64,000 nucleotides of DNA from Gonatopus flavifemur. Lineage: Eukaryota; Arthropoda; Insecta; Hymenoptera; Dryinidae. Numbering within the stretch: the stretch's first letter is position 1; every line of letters begins with the position of its first letter. Location of the stretch: NCBI GenBank assembly GCA_018340375.1, contig JAFFJZ010000004.1:23286001-23350000 (forward strand), read 5' to 3'. Made by a program: the position numbers and the translations under genes. Positions 44,200-54,487 of this stretch are shown here, piece by piece. The notes under the pieces were generated by a model. The model had not been told where the DNA came from, did not search any database, and saw only the letters and a program-made list of their open reading frames with translations.

Positions 44200-47100
44200 C
44201 TAGGGAGCAAAAACGGGTGGGAGAAACCCCCTTAAAGAACACAACACAAACACCCGAACATATAATTACGATAGACAAGGAAGAACATGACCCAAGACCA
44301 TACATAGAAGTAGAGATAGGAAATAAAATAACAAGCGCACTCATAGACACAGGATCCACACATACATACGCAAACATAGGAATCATGGGAATACTAGAGG
44401 AACAACAAATAAAAATACACAAACCGGAAAAAGCAACAGTGATAACAGCAGACGGATCGGAGGCAGGAATAATAGGAACAATAAAACCAAAAGTATTAGT
44501 ACACGGAAAACCATACGAACTGACAATACGAATAGCGCCGACCTTACGATACACACCTATATTAGGAATAGATTGTTTAAAAAAAATGAAAACAACCATT
44601 ACATTCAATGAGAACAAACTAGAGGGACATTTAAAACAAAAAGAAACAAAGAAAAACGAAACACAAAACACCGAAACGAGAAATAAAAAAACGGACAACA
44701 AACAACAACACAGCACACGTAAAAGAAAAGTACTATCACCAACACCTAAGATTGAAGCAAACACAAAACTATACCCAAACGCACCAATACTAGATAAAAA
44801 GGAAGTAGAGGAAATGCTACACGGAACCAATACCCAAAAACAAGGAATAGAATTCGTTAGTAGCATAAAAGAATTGGAAGAATACGAAAGAAAGCAAATC
44901 GATAGAATAGTACAAGAATTTACACGAAAAAACACAGACGACACATTACAACACACAAAACTAGTCAAGCGCGAAATAGAACTAGAAAAGAACGAACCGA
45001 AAAAACAAAAACCTCACAACACATCACCCGAAATACTACAACACATGCACGAAGAAGTGAACAAAATGTTAACCGAAGATGTAATGGAACCCTCAAACAG
45101 TGACTGGTCCAGTCCAGTTATAATGGTGAAAAAACCGAACAACAAATACCGATTCTGCATAGATTTCAGGGATGTGAATAACAAGACAAAAAAGGACGCA
45201 TACCCCATACCCAACATGACAAACATACTTGACAAACTGCACACAGCAAACTACATTTCAAAAACAGACCTGAGCCAAGCATATTTCCAAATACCCCTGG
45301 ACGAGGACAGCAGACACATCACGGCTTTCACAGTCCCAGGAAAAGGACTATTCCAATTCAAAAGAATGCCATACGGACTGACAAACGCACCAACGACGTT
45401 TCAAAGACTTATGGACAGACTTATAGGCTCAGACTCAGAACCATATGCTCTTTCATACTTGGGCGACATAATTATAGTCACAAAAACACTCGAGGAACAC
45501 CTACACTGGCTAAAGACAATACTGGGAGAAATTAGAGATGCTAAACTGACAATAAATAGGGAAAAATGCGAATTCGGATGCACGCAAGTAAAATACTTGG
45601 GATACACAGTAGACAGAGACAGACTACACATAGATACAGATAAAATACAACCAATACTCAACTACACACCACCTAAGACACTCAGACAAATACGCAGACT
45701 CATAGGAATGACATCCTGGTACAGACGCTTCATTCCAAACTTCGCGCAGGAAACAGAACCAATTAGCAGATTACTCAAAGGAAACTGCAAAGGGAAATGG
45801 GGAGAAACACAAAATAGAGCACTAGATGAAATTAAAGACGTACTGACGACCCCACCTGTACTCAAACAACCAGACTTCACAAAACCATTCTCCATACACA
45901 CGGACGCAAGTAACACAGGACTAGGAGCAATGATAACACAAAAACACGAGGACAAAGACCACGTAATAGCATATGCCAGCAGAACATTAAACGACGCGGA
46001 AAAAAATTATTCCGGAACAGAAAAAGAATGTCTAGCGGTAAAGTGGGCCATAGAGAAATTCAGACCGTACATCGGAGGAGAAAAATTCACAGTAGTAACC
46101 GATCACGCGTCATTAAAATGGCTACATAACTTAAAAAACCCCACGGGCAGACTAGGAAGATGGGCCTTAGAATTACAACACCATAACTACGACATAATTC
46201 ACAGGAAAGGAAAAGAACATTACGTACCAGACGCACTATCACGATTACACAAGGACACAGAAGAAGTAGCACACATAACAGAACAAACGGACACATGGTA
46301 CGAATATAAGAAAAAACAAACACAAAAGCACCCAAACGAAAACAAAAACTGGACGATAATAAATGACAACCTATACTTCTACAGACCAGACCCCCTACAC
46401 ACAGAACTACTGCCGGATAACAACCCATGGAAACTTGTAATACCGAAAAAATTACAAAACAGAATACTGACAGAGAATCACGACACATCACAATCAGGCC
46501 ACCTGGGAATAGAGAAAACATACACGAGGATAGCGAAATACTACTTCTGGCCAGGGATATATAGGGACACCGTAAATTACGTGAAGAAATGTGATAAATG
46601 CCAAATGTCAAAGATAGAACAACAAAAAACCATGGGATACATGGGACACAGAATAATCGAAGAACCTTTGACAGTCGTGGCGATGGACATCATGGGTCCA
46701 AAACCAATGACAAAGAACAAATACCAATACATTCTAGTAATAACAGACTTATACACTAAATGGACAGAAATAGCCCCAATGAAGAAAGCAAACGCAGAAA
46801 CAGTACAGGAAATAGTAAAATCACAACTAATTTCAAGATGGGGGACACCAAGAATAATAATAACAGATAACGGACAACCATTTGTAAACAAACTCATGGG
46901 AAAACTAACAGAAACACTTGGTATCAGACACACAACAACCCCACCATACCACTCCCAAGCAAACCCAGTAGAACGAACGAACAGAACAATTAACGCAATA
47001 CTAAGAACGTTGGTAGACAAAAACCATAAAGATTGGGACGAGCACATAGAAGACATACAATTCGCGATGAACACAAGTAAACACAGCTCCACAAAATACA

Positions 47101-47423
47101 CACCAGCATTCCTAAACCTAGGCAGGGAACTCACACCACTACAATCATTCAAACACGACGTAGACAACACACAAGAAATAGAAAACACAGACATAAATCA
47201 CTGGACAGGCAGAAAGAAACTAAAAATAATTAAAGAAGAAGTACAAAAACACTCATTAGAAGCAAACGAAAAACGAACACATTACTATAACTTACGCAGA
47301 AGAAACACAGAATTCAAAATAGGGGATAGAGTGTTGAAGTTGAACCACACACTATCCTCGAAACAGAAAGGAACAACAAGCAAATGGGATAAAAAATACA
47401 CAGGCCCATACACAATCATATAA
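44193..47423 (+). CDS. pol: pol polyprotein: protease, reverse transcriptase, RNase H, integrase (inactivated)
   Basis: Open for over 1,060 codons in the -1 frame of gag. Counting from codon 44217: aspartic protease motif DTGS at about residues 44-47; reverse transcriptase from about 265 to 500 (FCIDFRDVN, KTDLSQAYFQ, FKRMPYGLTNAP); RNase H from about 560 (HTDASNTGLG, GTEKECLAV, TDHASL); integrase zinc region near 755-795 (HLGIEKT...CDKC) and catalytic D, D, E in VAMDIMGP (~823), ITDNGQPF (~883) and VERTNR (~919); then a C-terminal tail. The RT active-site box reads YLGD (residues 414-417) instead of YxDD. The codon GGC at 45462-45464 is one transition from GAC, so polymerisation should be lost. 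TAA at 47421 truncates the tail, and the same frame carries a further tail-like stretch to about 47513 with one more stop. Confidence 0.93.
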   Translation, partial: KLTREQKRVGETPLKNTTQTPEHIITIDKEEHDPRPYIEVEIGNKITSALIDTGSTHTYANIGIMGILEEQQIKIHKPEKATVITADGSEAGIIGTIKPKVLVHGKPYELTIRIAPTLRYTPILGIDCLKKMKTTITFNENKLEGHLKQKETKKNETQNTETRNKKTDNKQQHSTRKRKVLSPTPKIEANTKLYPNAPILDKKEVEEMLHGTNTQKQGIEFVSSIKELEEYERKQIDRIVQEFTRKNTDDTLQHTKLVKREIELEKNEPKKQKPHNTSPEILQHMHEEVNKMLTEDVMEPSNSDWSSPVIMVKKPNNKYRFCIDFRDVNNKTKKDAYPIPNMTNILDKLHTANYISKTDLSQAYFQIPLDEDSRHITAFTVPGKGLFQFKRMPYGLTNAPTTFQRLMDRLIGSDSEPYALSYLGDIIIVTKTLEEHLHWLKTILGEIRDAKLTINREKCEFGCTQVKYLGYTVDRDRLHIDTDKIQPILNYTPPKTLRQIRRLIGMTSWYRRFIPNFAQETEPISRLLKGNCKGKWGETQNRALDEIKDVLTTPPVLKQPDFTKPFSIHTDASNTGLGAMITQKHEDKDHVIAYASRTLNDAEKNYSGTEKECLAVKWAIEKFRPYIGGEKFTVVTDHASLKWLHNLKNPTGRLGRWALELQHHNYDIIHRKGKEHYVPDALSRLHKDTEEVAHITEQTDTWYEYKKKQTQKHPNENKNWTIINDNLYFYRPDPLHTELLPDNNPWKLVIPKKLQNRILTENHDTSQSGHLGIEKTYTRIAKYYFWPGIYRDTVNYVKKCDKCQMSKIEQQKTMGYMGHRIIEEPLTVVAMDIMGPKPMTKNKYQYILVITDLYTKWTEIAPMKKANAETVQEIVKSQLISRWGTPRIIITDNGQPFVNKLMGKLTETLGIRHTTTPPYHSQANPVERTNRTINAILRTLVDKNHKDWDEHIEDIQFAMNTSKHSSTKYTPAFLNLGRELTPLQSFKHDVDNTQEIENTDINHWTGRKKLKIIKEEVQKHSLEANEKRTHYYNLRRRNTEFKIGDRVLKLNHTLSSKQKGTTSKWDKKYTGPYTII

Positions 47424-48168
47424 AAATACTCGCCACTAGTATATGAATGATTAAATAGACAGGGAAACTCTATCGGAAAAATACACATTGAAGACCTAAA
47501 AAGATTTTATGAATAACAATACCAGAACAACCGTTTTTAAATGGAAATAATAACCCCAAACCCTTTACGTTACAGACAGAAGACAGAACTACAGAATAGA
47601 ACTAGATAAATTAAGTGAACAGTAGAAAAGAAACACAAAATACATGGATGCATCCGGGGGTACACACGCTTGGATATATTTGAGAAAAAAAAAAATTTCT
47701 CTATGATCAGTATCAACACTTGTTAGTAAGAATATGCTAAGATCAACAAATGTAGAATAAGCAAACACAAACACACCCACACAAAAACGTGAACACGTAA
47801 AAGAGACAAGGAACGAATGTGGAAAAAGGAGTAAACACGCACACACACACTACACAAATAGCAAACAGAACAAGAACAAACACGAACAATGAAATAGGGA
47901 ATAAGAATAGAATAGATAAAACCAAAGAAAAAGAGAGAAAATATTTTTTTGTTAAATCCACCATATAGAGAGTACATTAGAAATAAGAAACGAAACCAAA
48001 TAGAAAACTAGAATACACAAAGGTTAAGTAAACACTGTACAGAAAACGTAGGAATAGGAAACACACACAGGGGGACAGGGAAACACAACACCCAAGACAT
48101 AGACAGAACAAACAAACAAGGGGCCTACAACTGGTGGAGGAACACTTCGCTCACGCTTCGTCCCACCG
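47424..48168 (+). other. 3' untranslated region of the retrotransposon
   Basis: No envelope-type or other coding frame is present on the sense strand. The DNA remains A-rich with 'cacacac' runs. Minus-strand frames here are composition artefacts. Confidence 0.7.
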
Positions 48169-48181
48169 TGGAGGGGGGGAG
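48169..48181 (+). other. Polypurine tract
   Basis: A 13-base all-purine run (GGAGGGGGGGAG core) ends directly at the first base of the 3' LTR, where plus-strand DNA synthesis is primed. Confidence 0.85.
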
Positions 48182-48713
48182 TGTAACGTAAGCGTTACGA
48201 AGAGAGTAGAAGAGGGCACCGACAAGGAGGTAGAGGGGGCAGCAGTGGCGAGACGAGTGATGAGTCCAGGCGGGAAAGGACAGTTCGTTACCGGTACTCG
48301 ATAGACTAGCGATTCGATAGCACCATTTTCCACACGCCCTACGAGGCCATCAACGTATAATCAAAGTGAAGTTCACTCTTCGACCAAGTACCCCGTGTCA
48401 TCAGGAATATTCTCCGCGAGTCATCGGACCAAGGACCTCCTCGCGGCCACCCGTACCTCCACGGCGATCCCGCAGAACAGCTATCAGGCCCGGCCAGCCG
48501 AAAAGACGAGACGACACACCCACCCTCACGACACTCATACACATTATATACACGTAAACCACTAGTGGTAAGAAGCTACTCTTATATTATATTATATTAT
48601 TTTTTTTTTGTATTATTTTCTTCGCGAGCAAAATCGAGAAATATATATATATAGATATCATTGTTCTCCATACGCTGGTCTCACTCTCGGTTTCCCCAAA
48701 CCCATTCCTTATA
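48182..48713 (+). repeat. 3' LTR (532 bp)
   Basis: TGTAACGTAAGCGTTACG to CCCATTCCTTATA, followed by the ATTG target duplication. One T longer than the 5' LTR in the poly-T tract. The differences from the 5' LTR are spread evenly. Confidence 0.95.
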
Positions 48714-50272
48714 ATTGACTCCAAACTGTTTTTTTCACACGGGAAAAACAAGAATTAACATGGTTGGATCCGTATCTATCCGTTCGGCTTAGGTTATTGT
48801 CACTAGTTTGCCCGAATGTATTCGACATTTTTACTCCGGTATGTTTGACAAACACAAACTGAAAATCAAGATGTAGTCTTCTTGGATTTGTAGGATTTGA
48901 TAACCAAACAAGTAGCAAAATGTTGGAACGAATTGATATGCAACATTGTCAATCCTGTCGGCCTTTTGAGATCTGTTCATATGCTGTAACGTGGTGGAAT
49001 CACGTTCCAAAGAGGTTCTATTGGCTCCGATAGGGAGATCTACGGTCAGGAACGAGTCATAGCAATTCCCGGACACAACTCAGGTTCAAGAATTGTAGAC
49101 TAATCATACTTCGGAACTCTCTGAGTAGCTCCACCCGAGAGGAATGACTTCCTCACTTCAGGAGGTCATGGGACCGAGATCACTCATCACGTTATCGGAC
49201 GATTCGTGCAATCCGTTTGGATTCCTGATTTTCATGTACGGCCCAGGATAGAGTCGGAGTGCATGTGATTACACCACGGAAAAAACTCCCCACCTCGGGA
49301 CGGAGAGTGACGTTCCATCGCCATCAACACTACTATCGGCAGCACCAACTGCTACTATTATTATGATTGTCCCTTCTGGCCACTTCACATAGATGTTTGG
49401 TTCCTCCCTCCTTGTATAAATTATCGAGATATCAAGGTAAGATACATCAGCTATCGTTTGTTTATCGAATAGTACTTATTTTTTTATCCCCTCGTATCGA
49501 GGCAAATAATGGGCATGAAGCGAGAAGACATCAGTGAATGTCGATCGACTACTCTGTCTCTAACGGATCATTTGCCCCGGACCATTTGTACCGAGTTCCA
49601 CGTACGATTATCTTGAGAACAAATTTAAATCGTAACTATTCTGTACCTTTCTCATTCTCGAGATACTACTGAACCGCCGAATCGAACAAATGTCGGAACC
49701 ACGAACTTCTCAGATCCGTCTGAAGAAATTCGTTCTCATATCTTGTGTTTGAGTCTCAATGAAGATCCGTTTCAAAAAGGGGAATGAATAAGGATTTTGA
49801 ATCAGATGCAACCAGTATCAGTGGTCGAATCAATTTACTTCTCCCGGAGGAAATGTATTATAATGATAGCTACAACAATAAAGTAGAATAGGTGCTCGAG
49901 GGCAGCATCGATCACTGGATCGATAATTAGGTCAATAGCGCAACGCGACTTGTGACGTCACGGAAACAGGAGCGACGGTAACGGCGCCACGCTGTCTCGT
50001 TACTCGTAGTCTGACCACCGGTTGAGATAATTCATATTCAAGTTTCCGCCACGTGTTCACCGTGTCTCCAACAAGACGGTGAGAATTTCATTCAGATCGT
50101 GGTGTGAGTGTGGATGTCCGGAGAGTGCCTGTTTCCCCTCCGTTTTCGCCCCTTTCATTATTGTCATTAGTCCCCTCGCAAAAATCAGAAATTGGGAAAC
50201 CTCTTGTGAAAATACACGTCAGTGAACTCAATTACGGGTATTCATTTTGGACCTTTGTCCGTTTTCCTCCCG
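48714..50272. other. Unique, moderately GC-rich interval
   Basis: No transposon is recognised. 49270-50100 is less AT-rich and contains a perfect TGACGTCA (49953-49960) within 'gcgacttgtgacgtcacggaaacagg', then 'gcgacggtaacggcgccacgctg' and a donor-like ACG|GTGAGA (junction after 50078). It could be a promoter or untranslated first exon of an unseen gene, or upstream control DNA for the small gene at 50.3 kb. Confidence 0.4.
49953..49960. promoter_or_regulatory. CRE/ATF-type palindrome TGACGTCA
   Basis: A perfect 8-bp palindrome in a GC-rich patch, 320 bp upstream of the TATA box at 50273. One of two perfect copies found by eye in the window; the other is at 37776, beside another candidate gene start. 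Confidence 0.35.
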
Positions 50273-50280
50273 TATATAAG
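50273..50280 (+). promoter_or_regulatory. TATA box (TATATAAG)
   Basis: TATATAAG lies 44 bp upstream of ATG 50317. Initiation about 30 bp downstream of the box would give a leader of only about 10-15 bases. Confidence 0.45.
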
Positions 50281-50316
50281 GGTTCGGTAGGATCGTTACC
50301 TCTTTGTCTTATCCGG

Positions 50317-50590
50317 ATGAAACTCACTCAAAATCTATCAATTGAGTCAATTATTGTGATTGGGAGTCTTATCCTGGGGAGCCTTCCCATGGAACCCAGG
50401 TAAACCTCCGTCACAATACTGTTCTTAATTGTATTCAACTCGTTTATCATGTAGCCATTTCTATGTGTTCGAACCCGTTTCCACCTGCACCCAGGAAGAG
50501 ATTGGTCACATGAGGAATGTGGAAAATTCCACATGTATCGTTGTGTTCAACTCGTTTCTTTCCAGAAAGTCCAGGAATACGATTGATTAG
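50317..50590 (+). CDS. Candidate small secreted-peptide gene (two exons)
   Basis: Exon 1 (50317-50399) starts at ATG after a TATA box and encodes a signal-peptide-like N-terminus: MKLTQNLSIES, a hydrophobic core IIVIGSLILGSL, then PMEP. It ends at a donor CCCAG|GTAAAC. An acceptor TTTCTTTCCAG ends at 50565. Joining there keeps the frame and gives a 35-residue product ending RKSRNTID before TAG at 50588. An alternative acceptor (CACCTGCACCCAG, ending 50489) gives a tail starting RKRLVT. Both tails begin with basic residues. It could equally be the first exon of a longer secreted protein whose real second exon I did not find. No homologue is recognised. Confidence 0.33.
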
Positions 50591-50859
50591 GATTGAGGAG
50601 AATTATTCATTTCAATAATCCTCCACTTGTTGGGAGGAATGAAATCCACAACCACAAATGTATTTTATAGCTTTGTCTGTTGTATTAAGTTCAATAATAC
50701 GAATATTGTACAATAAAAAGATGCATGTTGTATATTGTAATCTTATTCGGAAGTAATTTTGTTGAAATGTATTTACGAAACGAAAACGAAATTGCAAAAT
50801 TATATATGGTGTATATTTCCTCACGAATACCGAAGTTTACATCGGTACTGACACCGAAA

Positions 50860-51220
50860 CTGCCATTGATACCGCCATCAACACTGCCGTCGCGGGAACT
50901 CACACCGAAATTACAACCTATCCGCCCAACGATATGTCTGCACGTGCTAAGGACAATGATACTGTTGTCGGGACCACCAACGACGCCGTAATCGATACCC
51001 CCACCGATATGACCACCGATAAAACCAGCAAAATAGTCACCGATATAACCACCGATACAACCACGAATATGGCCACCGATACAACCACCAGTAAAGTCAC
51101 CGATACAAACATCGATATGGTGACCGATATGACCATCGATATAGCCACCGATACAACCACCAAGACAACCATTCATACTATTCCCAATACCACCGTCGAT
51201 ATCAACGATGGAAAAATAGG
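50860..51220 (+). repeat. ACCACCGATACA minisatellite
   Basis: Units of 15 and 18 bp built from ACCGATA(T/C)(G/A)ACCACC recur about twenty times, densest at 50990-51170. Because unit lengths are multiples of three, long frames persist on both strands: a Thr/Asp-rich one at 50934-51263 (+), which is open upstream to about 50766, and a Gly/Ile-rich one at 50691-51176 (-). Neither has a convincing start or splice signal, so I treat them as repeat by-products. Confidence 0.7.
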
Positions 51221-51240
51221 TAACGGAAATATTAACAAAA

Positions 51241-52845
51241 TTATTACCGCCATTGGATGTTGAGATGTAATCCCGATTAAAAGGGAATGCTCAATGCATG
51301 TAGAATATAATGACAACGATCGTGCTTCAACAAGCACAAATGAATGTGATGGATAAAATTTACAGGAAAAGTTGAAACCGGGAAATTCAATGTCTCCAGC
51401 ATCTACACGCAGCCATCTACAAGTATGTTTTGAATTATTTACATTTGCAAGTGCTGATATAACATGCGTACCGTTTTGGAAATGGTCGATGGATTCACAT
51501 TATTGAAGTTTGAATCGTTTATAGAAAATAAATGAAAATTTATCGTTATTTATCTTCTGGAATAAATTGTTCGTAATTTTTAGCAACTGAAAACATCGAT
51601 CAAACAGTGTACTCCGAGAAGTTGGATCTCCCGCAGCTGAGTATCCCGTTATTTCATTAGTAATTGATTTCAATAAACGATTAAACTTTCAGCAACATGA
51701 TAGATTCGGGAAAAATGAGACGAAAACCGCCACGAACACCGCGTAACACATCACATTCTTTTTAACGAGAACGTTGCATACAATACGTTAGTTCCGATTG
51801 ATTTCACACTCAAGTATGTAACTACACACAGCATCACCGTTTCAGAAGAAGTATGAAAGAATTCATAAGGGACACAATCAATTCAATAAGAATTCTTCAT
51901 GAATTCTCCCGGGACTGAGGTGCTGTGTGGATGTAACCTGTACCTGTACACGAAACTGTGAATATCAGGACTATTATACACATCCAACTCCATATGCATG
52001 CTGGAGTGAGCGTGAAGAGTATGTTTGTCAACTACCGATACAGCACCAAAGCTTTCATTGGGATTGCAGAAATCTAACATTCGAAACCTCGAAATATTTC
52101 TGGGATATTGCTGTATGTCACACTGAGGTTTCAAAGCCCCTTCAAAAACATTGCAATGTTCACTAATATGACATTTCAGACAATATTTCTGAATCATTTC
52201 CGAAATATTCCCAGAACATTGATGAAATATTTCATTGTAATATTCCTCTTGTGATATATCTAAGAGATTGCAAACCGCTTGACTTGGACGCGCTCATATG
52301 TTGAGCGAATAAGATATTCTTAAAAAACAACCCAGGAAGCACAACAACGTGCCACTGAAACGTTTTTTGAAAGATTTATAGAACGTAGAGGAGGTTTCCT
52401 AGGCGTTCAAAAAACGTCACAGAAACACATTTTGTTGTTAGGGAATATCTCTTGATCCAAATTCGGTCTTTTTAAGTTTCTTCATGAATCTCATTTTCAT
52501 TCACCCTCAATTTCAAACTGCGAAGTGTAATATGTGATTTGCGTTTACCAGCAACGAGTTATGGAGATTATTGAGGAGCTCAGGGAGCAGTGTATATAGT
52601 GTGAGCAAAAATTTAGAGGCTTCAAGCTCCGTAAACTCGTGGCTATGTCCGATTCTCTATTTTGAACGTTGGAACTGGCGAGCACGATTGGGTCTATTGT
52701 AATCAACGAAGTGGGAGAATCAGGAAGAAGGATTCTCAGTAACACAGTAAAACGGGGATGGTTCAGTGAAGATGACGGCCAAATGTAATGAGATCCACAA
52801 TCAAATTGAAATCAATGGAACGGCGCAGTTGAAAAAGGTTACTTA
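51241..52845. other. Non-coding interval with small repeats
   Basis: It includes the 51825 fold-back and a block at 52060-52260 where 'aatatttc' and 'gaaatatt' recur about eight times (another motif-iterated patch). 52330-52440 starts ACCCAGGAAGCACAACAACG, like a CCCAnnnAGCA end. No gene. Confidence 0.45.
51825..51930. mobile_element. ~106-bp fold-back, CACACAGCA ends
   Basis: Left CACACAGCATCACCGTTTC; right, reverse complemented, CCACACAGCACCTCAGTCC. The inner arms 'agaattcat' and 'atgaattct' pair. Member of the CCCAnnnAGCA-ended group. Confidence 0.6.
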
Positions 52846-54124
52846 ACACATGGGCTGAAAAGTCCCGGGCCCGACACATAGATGACGCGGATCTCACTGC
52901 ATTCTCCTGTTTTCCAGTTAGTACTGACCTTCAAAAGATAGCTGTCAAAATTTCATGATATTCTATCCATTAGTTTGTGAGTTATCGTACCACGAGTGAC
53001 GCTACTTTTGGTATTTCCAAAACAATGGATCAAAAACAATTTCGTGTTTCAATTTCACACGGTTTCTTGATGGGAAAAAATACCGTTCAAGCGGAGCAAT
53101 GGCTTGAAAAGTGTTATGGGGACTCCGCTCCATCAGAAACCACAATAAAACGTTGGTTTCTAACTTCAAACGTGGTCTTAGAGACACCAATGATGCACAA
53201 CGCAGTGGACGTCCAAATGAGGCTGTAATACCAGGAGACATAAAAGAAATCCATAAAATCGTTTTGAATGATCAAAAAGTGAAGTTGCGTGAGTTAGCTG
53301 ACATCGTGAAAATATCAAAACAACGTGTTGGCTTTATATTGTATGAGCATTTAACTATGAGAAAGCTCTGTTCAAAGTGGGTGCCGCGTTTGCTCACTGT
53401 TGACCGAAAACAAGAACGCGTTGATGCTTCTGAGCAGTGTTTGGCCATGTTTGAACATAATTAGCCGGAATTTTTGCGTCCATATGTTACAGTGGATGAA
53501 ACATTGATCCGTCACTCCACTCCGGAATCAAAACGATCGTCATCTGAGTGGACAGTCACTGCTGAATCTCGTCCAAAGCGCCCGAAAGCACAACAATTGA
53601 CTGGAAAGGTTATGGTTTCGATATTTTGGGATATGCCCATGGTAATATTCATCGAATATCTTGAGAAGGGAAATACCATCAACATCGAATATTATATCGC
53701 ATTATTGGAGCGTCTGAAGGCCGAAATTGCAAAGAAACGACCGCATATGGCGGAGAAAAAAGTTTTATTTCATCAAGACAACGCACCATGTCACAAGTCA
53801 ATCAAAACAATGGCGAAACAACATGAATTGAACTCTGAATTGCTTCCACATCCACCGTATTCGCCAGATTTGGCTCTCAGCGACTACTGGTTGTTCTCAG
53901 ACCAAAAAAAATGCTCGCCGGTAAGGAATTTCATCCAAATGAAGAGGTTATCACTGAAACTAAGGCTTATTTTGAGGCAAAAGATAAATCTTCCTACAAA
54001 AATGGTATTCGAATGTTAGAGCGACGCTGGAATGATTGCGTTGTTCTCGATGGAGATGAAGCTAATTTTGAACGAAAAAAACCGTGTTTTCTTTGTTAGG
54101 CCCGGGACTTTCCAGCTCATGTGT
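52846..54124 (+). mobile_element. Mariner family 2, copy B, 1,279 bp
   Basis: Left end ACACATGGGCTGAAAAGTCC after TA (52844-52845). The right end GGACTTTCCAGCTCATGTGT is followed by TA (54125-54126). Same termini and gene as copy A (15844-17137). Slightly shorter because of small deletions, mostly near the 3' end of the gene. Confidence 0.93.
53025..54099 (+). pseudogene. Mariner family 2 transposase, copy B
   Basis: It opens at ATG 53025 (MDQKQFRVSISHGFLMGK); here the Ser codon that is TAA in copy A is intact. A base is lost after KRWF near 53158, shifting the frame into DFKRGLRDTND. The TAG after EHN (53462) is identical to that of copy A. The catalytic half reads VTVDETL, HQDNAPCH and SPDLALSDYW (Pro to Leu compared with copy A). 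Bases are missing near 53910, so the C-terminus continues in another frame (MLAGKEF...) and the ending is altered by a deletion (GDEANFE instead of GDYLDE). Dead by several independent lesions. Confidence 0.92.
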
Positions 54125-54174
54125 TAGATCCAATTTGACGTTATCCAATTCACTTCATTTATTTCATTTACCTG

Positions 54175-54487
54175 CCCAAGTAGCATCAGAATATACTATG
54201 GATGTTCTTAGAATATTCAAAATATGTTTCATGTACACTCCAAAAGACCGTTTCATAGGTGCTATGCAGATTTATCGAACGTGTGTAATCGGATATACGA
54301 CGGTACGTCAACCTAACGTCGATTGAATGAATATCGTACATTGCGAATGTACTATGTACGTTCTAAGTTTATTTAAAACAGTGTCATTCGAATATTCCTT
54401 GAACTTTGATCATATGTTCTTCGTATCTAATTGGTTATACGAACGTTTCTATTTCGTATATATTTAGAACTTCTGTTGCTGCTTGGG
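54175..54487. mobile_element. 313-bp element, CCCAAGTAGCA ends
   Basis: Left CCCAAGTAGCATCAGAATAT; right, reverse complemented, ACCCAAGCAGCAACAGAAGT. The interior alternates 'tgttctta/gaat', 'acgttctaag', 'catatgttcttcg' and 'acgaacgt', i.e. iterated (g)AACGT/ACGTT(c) and ATTCGAAT-like motifs. A frame at 54084-54326 is not gene-like. Confidence 0.7.

Larger units (their letters stand above)
41161..48713 (+). mobile_element. Complete Ty3/gypsy-type LTR retrotransposon, 7,553 bp
   Basis: Two LTRs (41161-41691 and 48182-48713) enclose a leader, gag and pol, flanked by 4-bp ATTG duplications (41157-41160, 48714-48717). The domain order protease, reverse transcriptase, RNase H, integrase is that of Ty3/gypsy. 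No envelope-like gene follows pol. The sense strand is strikingly A-rich. By eye the LTRs differ at about 17 substitutions and one indel (roughly 3%), mostly transitions, so the insertion is not brand new. gag has three in-frame stops and reverse transcriptase has lost a catalytic Asp, so this copy is defective. Confidence 0.96.

Noticed and set aside
42087..47977. Long minus-strand frames across the LTR retrotransposon
   Set aside because: They are hydrophobic Val/Phe/Cys/Ser-rich shadows created by the A-rich sense strand and mirror gag and pol codons.
47424..48168. A possible envelope-like gene after pol
   Set aside because: The sense strand has no frame of useful length, signal peptide or membrane segment there. 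Only composition-driven minus-strand frames exist.
50691..51176. 161-codon Gly/Ile-rich minus-strand frame resembling a glycine-rich repeat protein
   Set aside because: It results from the 15/18-bp minisatellite. No promoter, signal peptide or splice support was seen.
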